The notes under the pieces were generated by a model. It was given only the letters and a program-made list of their open reading frames with translations, did not search any database and was not told the DNA's origin. This document shows positions 17,421 through 24,921 of a stretch of DNA of 39,519 bases, one piece after another. This DNA is from Pseudorhodobacter antarcticus. Lineage in GTDB: Bacteria; Pseudomonadota; Alphaproteobacteria; Rhodobacterales; Rhodobacteraceae. A program made the translations under genes and the position numbers. The stretch is from contig CAMAQR010000034.1 in assembly GCA_945860375.1 (NCBI GenBank), positions 1 through 39,519 on the forward strand. The letters are read 5' to 3'. Position 1 is the stretch's first letter, and each line of letters opens with the position of its first letter.

Positions 17421-18119
17421 CTAAACACCCACATAGCGGGCAAACTGCGGCGCATCTGCGCGCAGCCCCGCGCAGGCCACAACTTCCGCCACTTGTCCCT
17501 GATCGACAAACGCCACCCGGTCGGCCATGCCCAGCACCGCCGTCACCCGTTGTTCCACCAGCACTGTCGCCACGCCTGTCGCGCGCAACCCGACCACCAC
17601 ATCGCGGATCAGCGCGATCATCGACGGTTGCAAGCCCTCGGTCGGCTCGTCCAGCAACAGCACCTTGGGTTCCAGACAAAGCGCCCGCGCAATCGCCAGC
17701 ATCTGCTGTTCACCTCCCGAAAGCGTCTCGGAAACCTGCCCCAACCGCTCGCGCAGCCGGGGGAACAGGTCCAGCACCCGGTCGCGCACAGCCGCCCCGC
17801 GTCGCCGTGTCATCAGCCCGATTTCGATATTCTCCGCGACAGTCAGTGGCCCAAACAACCGCCGCCCCTGTGGCACATAGGCAATCCCCAGCCGTGGCAC
17901 TTCATGCACGGGCAGACCCTGCACTGCCAAACCGTCCAAAGTCACCACGCCCGCCTGCGCCGGAACCAATCCCATGATGCACTTCAGCAGCGTCGATTTG
18001 CCGACCCCGTTGCGCCCCATCACGCAGGTCACTTCCCCCGCCGCCGCCTGAAACGACAGTCCGCGCAGCACCGTCACCGCGCCATAGGCCGCCGTCACCC
18101 CGTCAAGCTGCAGCATCAT
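17421..18119 (-). CDS. livF: Liv-type ABC transporter ATP-binding protein LivF
   Basis: A 232-residue ATPase of the branched-chain amino acid (HAAT) transporter family. Walker A is GRNGVGKSTLLK near residue 35, the Q-loop QGRRLFGPLTVAENIEIG near 88, the signature LSGGEQQMLAIARAL near 136 and Walker B VLLLDEPTEGLQP near 158. The H-loop is VLVEQRV near 192 (Gln-Arg variant, usual for LivF). The start at 18119 lies inside livG (17-base overlap) behind a GGGGGG stretch; a second ATG follows directly at 18116. It forms the ATPase pair with LivG. Confidence 0.88.
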   Translation of the reverse strand: MMLQLDGVTAAYGAVTVLRGLSFQAAAGEVTCVMGRNGVGKSTLLKCIMGLVPAQAGVVTLDGLAVQGLPVHEVPRLGIAYVPQGRRLFGPLTVAENIEIGLMTRRRGAAVRDRVLDLFPRLRERLGQVSETLSGGEQQMLAIARALCLEPKVLLLDEPTEGLQPSMIALIRDVVVGLRATGVATVLVEQRVTAVLGMADRVAFVDQGQVAEVVACAGLRADAPQFARYVGV

Positions 18120-18825
18120 CGCCCCCCAGATAGGCCGCCTGCACGGCCCGGTTGGCGCGTATTTCGGCAGGGGTGCCCCGCGCCAGAACCTGCCCATGGT
18201 TCAACACGGTGATGCGGTCGGCCAGACCCATCACCACCTCCATATTGTGCTCGATCAACAGCACCGAGGTTTGCGGCATCAAACGGCGGATCAGCGCCAC
18301 AAAATCGTCAATCTCGCCCGCCGCCAGCCCCTGCGTCGGCTCGTCCAAGATCAGCACGCGGGGCGACAAAGCCAGCCCCATCGCCACTTCCAGCAACCGT
18401 TGATGCCCATAAGACAGCGTTCCGGCTTCTTGCGCTGTCCGGTCCAGCAGACCAACCCGCTTTAGCACCTCGGCCACAGCCGCCGTCAATTCCTGCGCGC
18501 CCCGCGACTGCACTGCCAGCGCCACGTTGTCGAACACCGACAGGCGCGGATAGATCGAGGTGATCTGAAACGTGTAGGCCACCCCCAGCCGCACCCGTGC
18601 ATGCGCAGGCAGCGCCGTGATGTCGCGCCCCTCCAACGTGATAATCCCGGCATCTGGCGCGATCCGGCCCGACAAAAGGCCGACAAAGGTGGTCTTTCCC
18701 GCGCCATTCGGGCCGATCAGAGCCTGAATCTCTCCGGCCCGCAGGTCAAAATCCACCCCAGCCACCGCGCGCAACCCGCCAAAGGCGCGCATCAATCCCG
18801 TTGCCTGCAAGATCACGGCAGCCAT
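18103..18825 (-). CDS. livG: Liv-type ABC transporter ATP-binding protein LivG
   Basis: A 240-residue ATPase of the HAAT family. Walker A is GPNGAGKTTFVGLLSG near residue 36, FQITSIYPRLSVFDNVALA near 85 gives the Q-loop, LSYGHQRLLEVAMGLA near 140 the signature, and VLILDEPTQGLA near 160 the Walker B. LLIEHNMEVVM near 195 holds the H-loop His. The C terminus RANRAVQAAYLGG is the usual LivG ending. ATG at 18825 is chosen; an in-frame GTG at 18834 is possible. It overlaps livM by 13 bases. Confidence 0.88.
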   Translation of the reverse strand: MAAVILQATGLMRAFGGLRAVAGVDFDLRAGEIQALIGPNGAGKTTFVGLLSGRIAPDAGIITLEGRDITALPAHARVRLGVAYTFQITSIYPRLSVFDNVALAVQSRGAQELTAAVAEVLKRVGLLDRTAQEAGTLSYGHQRLLEVAMGLALSPRVLILDEPTQGLAAGEIDDFVALIRRLMPQTSVLLIEHNMEVVMGLADRITVLNHGQVLARGTPAEIRANRAVQAAYLGGDDAAA

Positions 18826-19757
18826 GGCAGCCACCGTTCCCGCACCATGCCCAGCAGCCCGCGTGGCGCGAACAGCACCAGCAGCACCAAGGCTACCCCC
18901 ACCACCAGCAAATGCGCCGAGGTCACGCTGGACGCGATATCAATCAGATAGAACATCGCCGCCGCGCCCAGCAGCGGCCCCAAAACCACCCCCGCCCCGC
19001 CCAGCAGCACGTAAAGCATCGGCAGGATCGAATACTGCACCCCGGCAAAGTTCGCGCCAACATAGCCGAACAACACACCGTAAGCCGCCCCCGCAGCCCC
19101 CGCGTAAAGGCCCGAGATCACCATCACGAGCAGTTTCACGCGGAACGGATTGTAGCCCAGCATCCGGCTGCGCTCTTCGTTTTCCCGCATCGCCACCATC
19201 ACCCGGCCAAAAGGTGATCGCACCAACGCCAGCTTGGCCAACAGCGCCATGCCGAACAAAACAAACGCCGCCACCGCGCGCGGCCCGTCATGCGCAAGGT
19301 CATAACCAAAGGCCTGCCGCCCGATCGCCTCGACGACAAAGCCCTCATCCCCGCCGGTATAATACCCAAAATACAGGATGATCAGATAGCCAGCCTGCGC
19401 AAACATCAGCGTCACGATCATAAAGCTGACCCCCGCCGTCCGCAGCGCCAACAGCCCCACCGCCCCCGCCACGATACCCCCGGCCACCAAGCCCATCGCC
19501 AGCGCCGGGAACAGGGTCCATTCCAGCTGCCACACCGCCAATCCCGCGCCATACATGCCTGCCGCAAAGAACAACGCATGACCCAGTGACAGCAACCCTG
19601 TGTAACCAAAGGAAATATTATACCCCATCGCAAACACCGCCAGCACCATGATCCGCGCCAGATTGTTGGCGTGATAGGGCGGCAAGGTGAACTGAGCCAC
19701 CAACAGCGCCGCCAAAACCGCCAGATGCAGCGCCCAAACCTTGCCCGAAACGCTCAT
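18813..19757 (-). CDS. livM: Liv-type ABC transporter permease LivM
   Basis: A 314-residue inner-membrane permease with about eight to ten membrane helices. Family marks are YNISFGYTGLLSLGHALFFAAGMY near residue 50 and AMRENEERSRMLGYNPFRVKLLVMVISGLYAG near 205, the region contacting the ATPases, followed by GGAGVVLGPLLGA near 268. The start at 19757 is fixed by the ATGA overlap with livH; the frame is open far upstream only because of the high GC content. The imported compound is unknown; by operon context it is a nitrogen heterocycle or its amide rather than leucine. Confidence 0.88.
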   Translation of the reverse strand: MSVSGKVWALHLAVLAALLVAQFTLPPYHANNLARIMVLAVFAMGYNISFGYTGLLSLGHALFFAAGMYGAGLAVWQLEWTLFPALAMGLVAGGIVAGAVGLLALRTAGVSFMIVTLMFAQAGYLIILYFGYYTGGDEGFVVEAIGRQAFGYDLAHDGPRAVAAFVLFGMALLAKLALVRSPFGRVMVAMRENEERSRMLGYNPFRVKLLVMVISGLYAGAAGAAYGVLFGYVGANFAGVQYSILPMLYVLLGGAGVVLGPLLGAAAMFYLIDIASSVTSAHLLVVGVALVLLVLFAPRGLLGMVRERWLPWLP

Positions 19758-20632
19758 GCCTTCGCTCCGAACAGACCTTGCGGGCGGAACACCAGCACCA
19801 GCGCCACTAGCAACGTCGCAATAATCTTGGCCAAAGTGGGTGAGAAGAACATCGAAATCACCCCATCCCCCAAGCCGATCACCAGCGCCGCCACCAAAGT
19901 GCCGCGCAAAGATCCAAGCCCGCCGATGATCACCACGATGAACGACAGCAACAACGGATCGCCGCCCATCAGGTAATGCGCCTGCTGAATCGGCACCACC
20001 AACACCGCCGCCACCGCTGCAAGGCCCGCCCCCAGCGCGAAAACCCCGGCATAAACCTGGTCCACATTGATGCCAAAAGCCTGTGCGGTTTGGCGATCCA
20101 CCTGCGTCGCCCGCATGATCAACCCGGCGCGGCTGCGCGTCATCAGCGCCCAGATCCCCGCCAAAATCACCGCCGCCGCCGCAACGACGAACAACTTGTA
20201 CCCCGAATAGCCAAACCACGGCGTCTGTATCCGCCAAGTGAACGGCGCCTGCACCGGACGCGCCTCGGGGCCATAAAGCGTCAGCGCGGTTTGCTGCAGG
20301 ATATACAGCAGCCCGATGGTCGCCACGATGGTGGCCTCGGGGTCATAATGCAGCCGCTTCAGCACCGCCCAATCCGCCAAAGCCGCAACCGATGCCACCA
20401 CCAACGGTGCGATAACCAGCGCCGCAATGAACCCCACCGCGGGCGGCCCACCGATGTTTTGCGTCACAAACCACGCCAAAACCGCGCCCAACATGAAAAA
20501 CTCACCATGCGCCACGTTGACCACGCGCATGACGCCAAACACCAGCGACAGGCCAACGGCAGTCAGCGCCAGCACTGCCGCCGTCACCGTTCCCTCCAGC
20601 AGGGCCAGCAATAAAAAGGGGCCAAATGCCAT
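19754..20632 (-). CDS. livH: Liv-type ABC transporter permease LivH
   Basis: A 292-residue inner-membrane permease with about eight helices. It opens LLALLEGTVTAAVLALTAVGLSLVFGVMRVVNVAHGEFFMLGA, the standard LivH N terminus. IMRATQVDRQTAQAFGINVDQVYAGVFALGAGLA near residue 175 is the ATPase-facing loop, and VVIIGGLGSLRGTLVAALVIG near 235 the conserved late segment. The start at 20632 has no clear ribosome-binding site. It lies directly behind the hairpin at 20640-20663, so its translation or transcript level may be lower than that of the binding protein. Confidence 0.87.
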   Translation of the reverse strand: MAFGPFLLLALLEGTVTAAVLALTAVGLSLVFGVMRVVNVAHGEFFMLGAVLAWFVTQNIGGPPAVGFIAALVIAPLVVASVAALADWAVLKRLHYDPEATIVATIGLLYILQQTALTLYGPEARPVQAPFTWRIQTPWFGYSGYKLFVVAAAAVILAGIWALMTRSRAGLIMRATQVDRQTAQAFGINVDQVYAGVFALGAGLAAVAAVLVVPIQQAHYLMGGDPLLLSFIVVIIGGLGSLRGTLVAALVIGLGDGVISMFFSPTLAKIIATLLVALVLVFRPQGLFGAKA

Positions 20633-20639
20633 CCGAAAA

Positions 20640-20663
20640 GGGCAGGGGCCGCAGCCCCTGCCC
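20640..20663 (-). terminator. Perfect 10-bp hairpin between the binding protein gene and livH
   Basis: GGGCAGGGGC at 20640-20649 pairs perfectly with GCCCCTGCCC at 20654-20663 around a CGCA loop. On the minus strand it starts 6 bases after the binding-protein stop and is followed by TTTTCGG, so it looks like a weak intrinsic terminator or mRNA stabiliser. It would raise the binding-protein level over the permease genes. The structure is seen; the function is inferred. Confidence 0.65.
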
Positions 20664-20669
20664 GGTCTT

Positions 20670-21959
20670 TCAGAACGACATGGTGGAGTAGTCCACCGCG
20701 TCCGGGTACATGCCATCCTCGATCGCGGTCCGGTGCACCCGCATCATCTTGCCGCCTTCAACCTTCGAGATGTTCTGATGACCAAAGACCTGATGGGTCT
20801 TGCCATTGAACTTTTTCGCGCCCTGCACATGGTCAGCACCTTCGGCAAAATCGGTCATCGCCTCCACCGCTTCGACAAACTTCTGCCGATCCGCCGGGCC
20901 TTGATAGCCCGAAGCCTCCATGCCCTTCTTGATCACATGCAGCGTCTCCCAAACCGAGAACATGTGGGAATAAGTCGCCACATCCGCCGGATCACTGATC
21001 GAAGCGCCGTTGTCATCGACACCCACCGCCGCGCGGTAGGCGACCTCGGCTTCGGAAGCATCCGCCTGCTTCACCCGGTTGTGCGCTTCCCAGAAATGGG
21101 TGCCCTCAAGGAATTCCAGCCCCGGCGAAGCCGTGTCCACAGCCTCCAGAGAGTCGATGAACCCGAAAATCTGCGGCCGCGCGCCGGTGCCGTAAAACTC
21201 GCCCAACTCTTTGACAAAGGTCAGAACCGCCGGACCGACCATGACGTGATACAGCACCTCTGTCTCCGCCGGGATCTGCGGCAGATAGCGGGTGAAAGTG
21301 GTCTCCGTCGGCGGAATGGCGATCTGCGCAATCACCTCGCCGCCCTGCGCCTTCACGGCCTCGGTGAAGAAATCACGGTGGTCATAGCCAAAGGCATAGT
21401 CCGGGAACACCATCGTGATCTTCTTGCCAAGGTTCTGTGTGACCCAAGGCGCCATCGACGACACCTGCGCCCGCACATCCGTGATCCCCGGCTGCATGGT
21501 CCAGCGGTTCAGCATGCCAGAGGCCACATGATACCCTTCGGAACAGACCAGATACGGCACCTTCAACTCACCCGCACGCGGGGCCGACCCAATCACCACA
21601 TGGCTGAACAGCGGCCCAAAGATCACATCCGCGCCGTGCTGGCTGGCCAGTTTATCGACCACCTCGGCCCCGCGTGCCGGGTCTGTGCCATCGTCTTCAA
21701 ACACAATCTCGACCGGGCGGCCATTGATGCCGCCTTCGTCATTCACCGCCTTCAATGCCGCCTGCGCGGTGCGTTCGTACCAATGGCCATAGGCCGCGCC
21801 AATCCCGGTCCGGTGCAGCTGAAACCCCAGCTTGATCGGCGCAGCTGACTGCCCCCAGGTCACACCCGGAAAGGCCGAAGCCGAAATCAGCCCAGCGCCC
21901 GCCCCCATCAGAACCGAACGCCGCGTGGGCGAAAGTCCAATCAATCCCTTGCTTTTCAT
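20670..21959 (-). CDS. Liv-type periplasmic substrate-binding protein with Tat signal
   Basis: A 429-residue type I periplasmic binding protein. The N terminus has a twin-arginine motif (SPTRRSVLMGAGAG, residues 9-22) followed by a hydrophobic stretch, so export by Tat is likely. The mature part begins PIKLGFQLHRTGIGAAYG and has NDEGGINGRPVEIVFEDDGTDPARG near 67, the canonical Leu/Ile/Val-BP-like fold. The start at 21959 has GGAGAA upstream. The ligand is unknown. Folding before export (Tat) is used by several binding proteins in this group and does not by itself imply a cofactor. It heads the livHMGF-hyuAB part of the operon. Confidence 0.87.
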   Translation of the reverse strand: MKSKGLIGLSPTRRSVLMGAGAGLISASAFPGVTWGQSAAPIKLGFQLHRTGIGAAYGHWYERTAQAALKAVNDEGGINGRPVEIVFEDDGTDPARGAEVVDKLASQHGADVIFGPLFSHVVIGSAPRAGELKVPYLVCSEGYHVASGMLNRWTMQPGITDVRAQVSSMAPWVTQNLGKKITMVFPDYAFGYDHRDFFTEAVKAQGGEVIAQIAIPPTETTFTRYLPQIPAETEVLYHVMVGPAVLTFVKELGEFYGTGARPQIFGFIDSLEAVDTASPGLEFLEGTHFWEAHNRVKQADASEAEVAYRAAVGVDDNGASISDPADVATYSHMFSVWETLHVIKKGMEASGYQGPADRQKFVEAVEAMTDFAEGADHVQGAKKFNGKTHQVFGHQNISKVEGGKMMRVHRTAIEDGMYPDAVDYSTMSF

Positions 21960-22009
21960 CGTTCTTCTCCACTGTTGTCGGACGCGGTTCACCCGCGCCT
22001 CTTGGGTTA

Positions 22010-22040
22010 AGTCTGTCGTCCAGTCTGTCTAAAGTCTATC
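22010..22040. repeat. Three direct repeats AGTCTGTC/AGTCTATC upstream of the Liv binding protein gene
   Basis: AGTCTGTC occurs at 22010-22017 and 22022-22029, and AGTCTATC at 22033-22040, giving a helical-turn-like spacing of 12 and 11 bases. They lie 51-81 bases before the binding-protein start and just after the upstream stop at 22053 (minus-strand order). A regulator site or internal promoter region is possible. The rest of the 93-base gap holds only a 5-bp CGCGG/CCGCG hairpin. Confidence 0.35.
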
Positions 22041-22052
22041 GAAATTCCCACG

Positions 22053-23393
22053 TTACGCCCCCCGTGCCGTCGACAAAAGCCAAAGCCCCAGCACGGTATA
22101 TCCCACCATCAGCAGGGTCAGCGGCAGATGCGCCACTGCGCGCGTTGTCCCGGCCAGCTGCAGCGACAACACCACCGCCAACACATGCGCGCCCAGCACC
22201 GCCGCGAACTGCGCCGCATAAACCGCCATCATCACCGCGCCGACGCTCAGGAATCCATAAGACACATAAAACGGCTCCAGCCCCAGAAACGCATCGCCGC
22301 GAAACAGCGGATCGTTCAGCGCCGACAGCGTGAACTGCCCCGCCGTCAGCAGCGTCACCAGATAATGCGCCGCATGATACCCCGCCGCAATTGCCAGAAA
22401 GGACAGCACCGCTGGCCCCACCGCAAAGCCACCGCCCAACCGCCGCCCGGCTGCCAGAACGCCCAGAATTGCAACAACGGTCAGCGCCCAAACCCCCAGC
22501 AGCCCCGCCGTATTCACCCCTTGCACGGCAGAGCGCCCGGTGAATTCCAACGGGTTCTCGCCAATCAGACCCAGCCAGAAAAACGTCTCTGACAAACCGT
22601 CAAACGTCAAACTCGCCAGCGCCAGCGTCACAAACGCCACCTGCGAAACGCTTAACGCGGGCAGGCGCAACACCTGCGCCCCCGGCAGCCCGACATAGGC
22701 GCGCACCCCCGGTCCGCGCTCTCGCCAGAACGGCGCAATCCGCGCGATCATGGCGAAGAACACCGTCAGGAACTCGCCTTGCTCCAGCCACTCCTCACCC
22801 TCCGCCGCCGCAGCGACAAAGATCACCCCCCAGTAGACCGCCGCCGCTGTCGCCAAAACCCGCGGATCATCCGGTGCCATCGACACGATCTGAAACCAGC
22901 TGAAGCCGAGCAGCCCCGCTACCGCTGGCCAATGGTCAAACCGCGTCAGCCCCACCGAACCGCGCCACCCGAACAGCAACCGCGTGATCCGCACCATCGC
23001 CAACCAAGGCGAGATCCCCGCCCATAAATTGCCGAAAATCATCGAGGCCAGCGGCAAAGCAATCCAAACCCCCGTCCAGAACACCAGCGTCAACAGATTG
23101 TGCATCGGATCTGTCGCCCCGAAGAACCCGATCAGCAGCAGGCCCAGAAACGCCAGAAACGCCAGATAAGACGTCATCGCAAATGGAAACCGGCCCGGCC
23201 CCGCGTAAACCAAATGCGGCTCAAACCCCGGCAACCGCCCCGACGCAGCCCCCAACAACGCCGTCAGCGCCACCGTCACCCCCGCCCCGGCGATATACAG
23301 CCCTGTCGGCAGGGTCAGGATCACCGAAGGCGGCAGGGCGCAGGCAAACGCCGCCCCTGGCATCAACGCGAACCCTGACGCCCACAGTTTCAT
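22053..23393 (-). CDS. Multi-pass inner-membrane protein of unknown function
   Basis: A 446-residue hydrophobic protein with roughly eleven membrane segments (for example near residues 26-46, 72-92, 100-124, 155-172, 180-196, 290-312, 325-350, 375-405 and 415-440). A cytoplasmic or periplasmic loop near 135-150 is basic (RITRLLFGWRG). From memory, the pattern VFWTGVWIALPLASMIFG, ISPWLAMVR, then GEFLTVFFAMIARIAPFWR and LTFDGLSE resembles a family annotated automatically as fenitrothion hydrolase; that name is not a proven function. Its ATG shares a base with the PF06684 stop (TGATG), so it is coupled to the catabolic genes. A secondary transporter or a membrane enzyme are both possible. Confidence 0.65.
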   Translation of the reverse strand: MKLWASGFALMPGAAFACALPPSVILTLPTGLYIAGAGVTVALTALLGAASGRLPGFEPHLVYAGPGRFPFAMTSYLAFLAFLGLLLIGFFGATDPMHNLLTLVFWTGVWIALPLASMIFGNLWAGISPWLAMVRITRLLFGWRGSVGLTRFDHWPAVAGLLGFSWFQIVSMAPDDPRVLATAAAVYWGVIFVAAAAEGEEWLEQGEFLTVFFAMIARIAPFWRERGPGVRAYVGLPGAQVLRLPALSVSQVAFVTLALASLTFDGLSETFFWLGLIGENPLEFTGRSAVQGVNTAGLLGVWALTVVAILGVLAAGRRLGGGFAVGPAVLSFLAIAAGYHAAHYLVTLLTAGQFTLSALNDPLFRGDAFLGLEPFYVSYGFLSVGAVMMAVYAAQFAAVLGAHVLAVVLSLQLAGTTRAVAHLPLTLLMVGYTVLGLWLLSTARGA

Positions 23394-23974
23394 CAGCGCA
23401 GCCCGTCCTCGCCCTTGACCTGATGCACTTCAAGTCCGCCCATCCGGGAATGCACCCGCCCGCCCATGGCCATTGCCAGCACGAACACAATCTCGCCCGC
23501 CCTTGGCCCGTCCGGCACAGACACGGTAATCGCGTCAAAATGGCTGCGCACATAGGCCGCGTTGATATGGCCCAACGGAATGTCCAGATTGCCGCCCATC
23601 CCTGCAACCTTCATCGCACTTGGCACAATCGCCCGGCTTTCCCCCAAACGCTCACGCATCGCATAGCCCCCCGGCACATGCCACAATGACCCATGCTCGG
23701 ACTCGCCACCCTCGCCCACCATCGCGCCCTTGCCATAGGCGTCGATGCCATCCCGACCGCCCAAAGCCGCGATCAAGCGGTCGGTCAGCATCAGGCCCAA
23801 AGGCTTCAGATCCTCCATCGCGCCCTGCAAATCCGCAACATAGCCGCCCGCAAACGGGTTGCGCACCACCGCCATGATCGCGCCCCGGCGATAGGGCAGC
23901 GCAGGCGCGGGCCCACCCTCATGCAGAATATCTTCTATCAACAGGCTGATGCGGCGAATGGGAAAATCAGACAA
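23393..23974 (-). CDS. PF06684 'amino acid synthesis' family protein
   Basis: A 193-residue soluble protein of the PF06684 family, whose name is historical and whose reaction is not established. Recognised by IRRISLLIEDILHEGG at the start, AIMAVVRNPFAGGYVADL near residue 32, AYGKGAMVGEGGESEHGSLWH near 79 and DIPLGHINAAYVRSHFD near 129, with a run of conserved acidic and His residues. No signal peptide is seen. It overlaps the UPF0280 gene by 8 bases and is coupled to the membrane protein gene. In this operon it is a candidate for isomerisation or hydrolysis of a reduced heterocycle, which is inference. Confidence 0.8.
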   Translation of the reverse strand: MSDFPIRRISLLIEDILHEGGPAPALPYRRGAIMAVVRNPFAGGYVADLQGAMEDLKPLGLMLTDRLIAALGGRDGIDAYGKGAMVGEGGESEHGSLWHVPGGYAMRERLGESRAIVPSAMKVAGMGGNLDIPLGHINAAYVRSHFDAITVSVPDGPRAGEIVFVLAMAMGGRVHSRMGGLEVHQVKGEDGLR

Positions 23975-24794
23975 ATTCAGGCTCCTTCAGGGCAATGGTT
24001 CCAAGGGTGCGCACCTCAGGGTGCAGGAAAAGCGCGGCCGAGTCTATCAACCCCCGCGCCCGGTATTCCGCCGCCGCAACCATGCCATGGCCCAGTGCCC
24101 GATCAACATCCGCAGCGGTCAGCCCGGCAACGGCCACCGTCACCAACCGCCCGCCCAGATCGCTGTCGGCCTGCAGGTCAACGGCAGGTCGCTGCACAAT
24201 CCCCGGATGGCCGGGCAAATCCACTGCATTGGCAATCATCGTGGCAGCCGCATCGGCCTGACTGGCGGTTTTGGCCAGAACAGTCACACAATCCGCTATT
24301 CCCAGCGACCAACTCCGCCCCCGCCAACCACTGGTGGCAATCCCCCGCACCGGATCACCAAACCCAACATCGACCATGGCCCCCGTCCCCGTTCGCATCC
24401 CCGCGACCGCACAGCGCAACGTGGTCCCCGGCGTCAGATACAGCGCAATATCACCGCCATTGTTGACATAAGCCCGCAGCACCCCCGGCCCCACCATCGC
24501 CGCCAGCACCGCCTCGGCCACGGCCCCCGCCACCGCCGCCATCGGCGTGATGAACAGGGGCCGATAAGGCAAAACCGCCGCCGCCATCACCCGCGCTATC
24601 GGCCCCCGCAGATCTGCATCCACCCCACGCAACGAAGGCAACTCCGCCACCAGCTCCGTCAGCAGCCCCTCAAACCGCGCAATGGCCCTCGCATAAGCCG
24701 CCGCCTCATCTCCCCAAGCCTGACAGATCAGATCAATCGGCCCCTGCTGCAAATGCAGCCGCCCATCCGGCAGCCATGCCACTTGCGCGCTCAT
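23967..24794 (-). CDS. UPF0280 family protein (ApbE-like fold)
   Basis: A 275-residue protein of the UPF0280 family, distantly related to the FAD:protein FMN transferase ApbE. Key segments are VMAAAVLPYRPLFITPMAAVAGAVAEAV near residue 68, YVNNGGDIAL near 108 (compare the NxGGD of ApbE), and GIATSGWRGRSWSLGIADCVTVLAKTASQADAAATMIANAVD near 149. Its reaction is not known. It sits between the hydroxynicotinate-reductase-like gene and PF06684, overlapping the latter by 8 bases. The 127-base gap upstream of its start holds a hairpin element, and no good ribosome site is visible before its ATG. Confidence 0.8.
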   Translation of the reverse strand: MSAQVAWLPDGRLHLQQGPIDLICQAWGDEAAAYARAIARFEGLLTELVAELPSLRGVDADLRGPIARVMAAAVLPYRPLFITPMAAVAGAVAEAVLAAMVGPGVLRAYVNNGGDIALYLTPGTTLRCAVAGMRTGTGAMVDVGFGDPVRGIATSGWRGRSWSLGIADCVTVLAKTASQADAAATMIANAVDLPGHPGIVQRPAVDLQADSDLGGRLVTVAVAGLTAADVDRALGHGMVAAAEYRARGLIDSAALFLHPEVRTLGTIALKEPEFV

Positions 24795-24800
24795 GATGTT

Positions 24801-24845
24801 TCACATTGGTAAAAATATCCGGGCCGAAATCCTGGGATTTCGGCC
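24801..24845. repeat. CACATTGG-N3-AAATATCC repeat with perfect 10-bp hairpin (copy A)
   Basis: TCACATTGGTAAAAATATCC at 24801-24820 is followed by GGCCGAAATC (24822-24831), loop CTGG and GATTTCGGCC (24836-24845), a perfect stem. Read on the minus strand the stem is followed by GGATATTTTT, so inside the operon it could work as an attenuator between the reductase-like gene and UPF0280. Related copies are at 33192 and 36557. The remaining gap bases 24846-24921 show nothing further. Confidence 0.65.
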
Positions 24846-24921
24846 AGCCGAAGGCAACCCGCGCGCAAGCGCTCAAGAACCTTGCGGCGCAGCCGCGCCA
24901 TCGGATCACCCCAACAGCCGC

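Noticed and set aside
24846..24921. Possible small gene or RNA in the gap before the reductase-like gene
   Set aside because: No ribosome site, no compact reading frame and no further hairpin beyond the repeat element.
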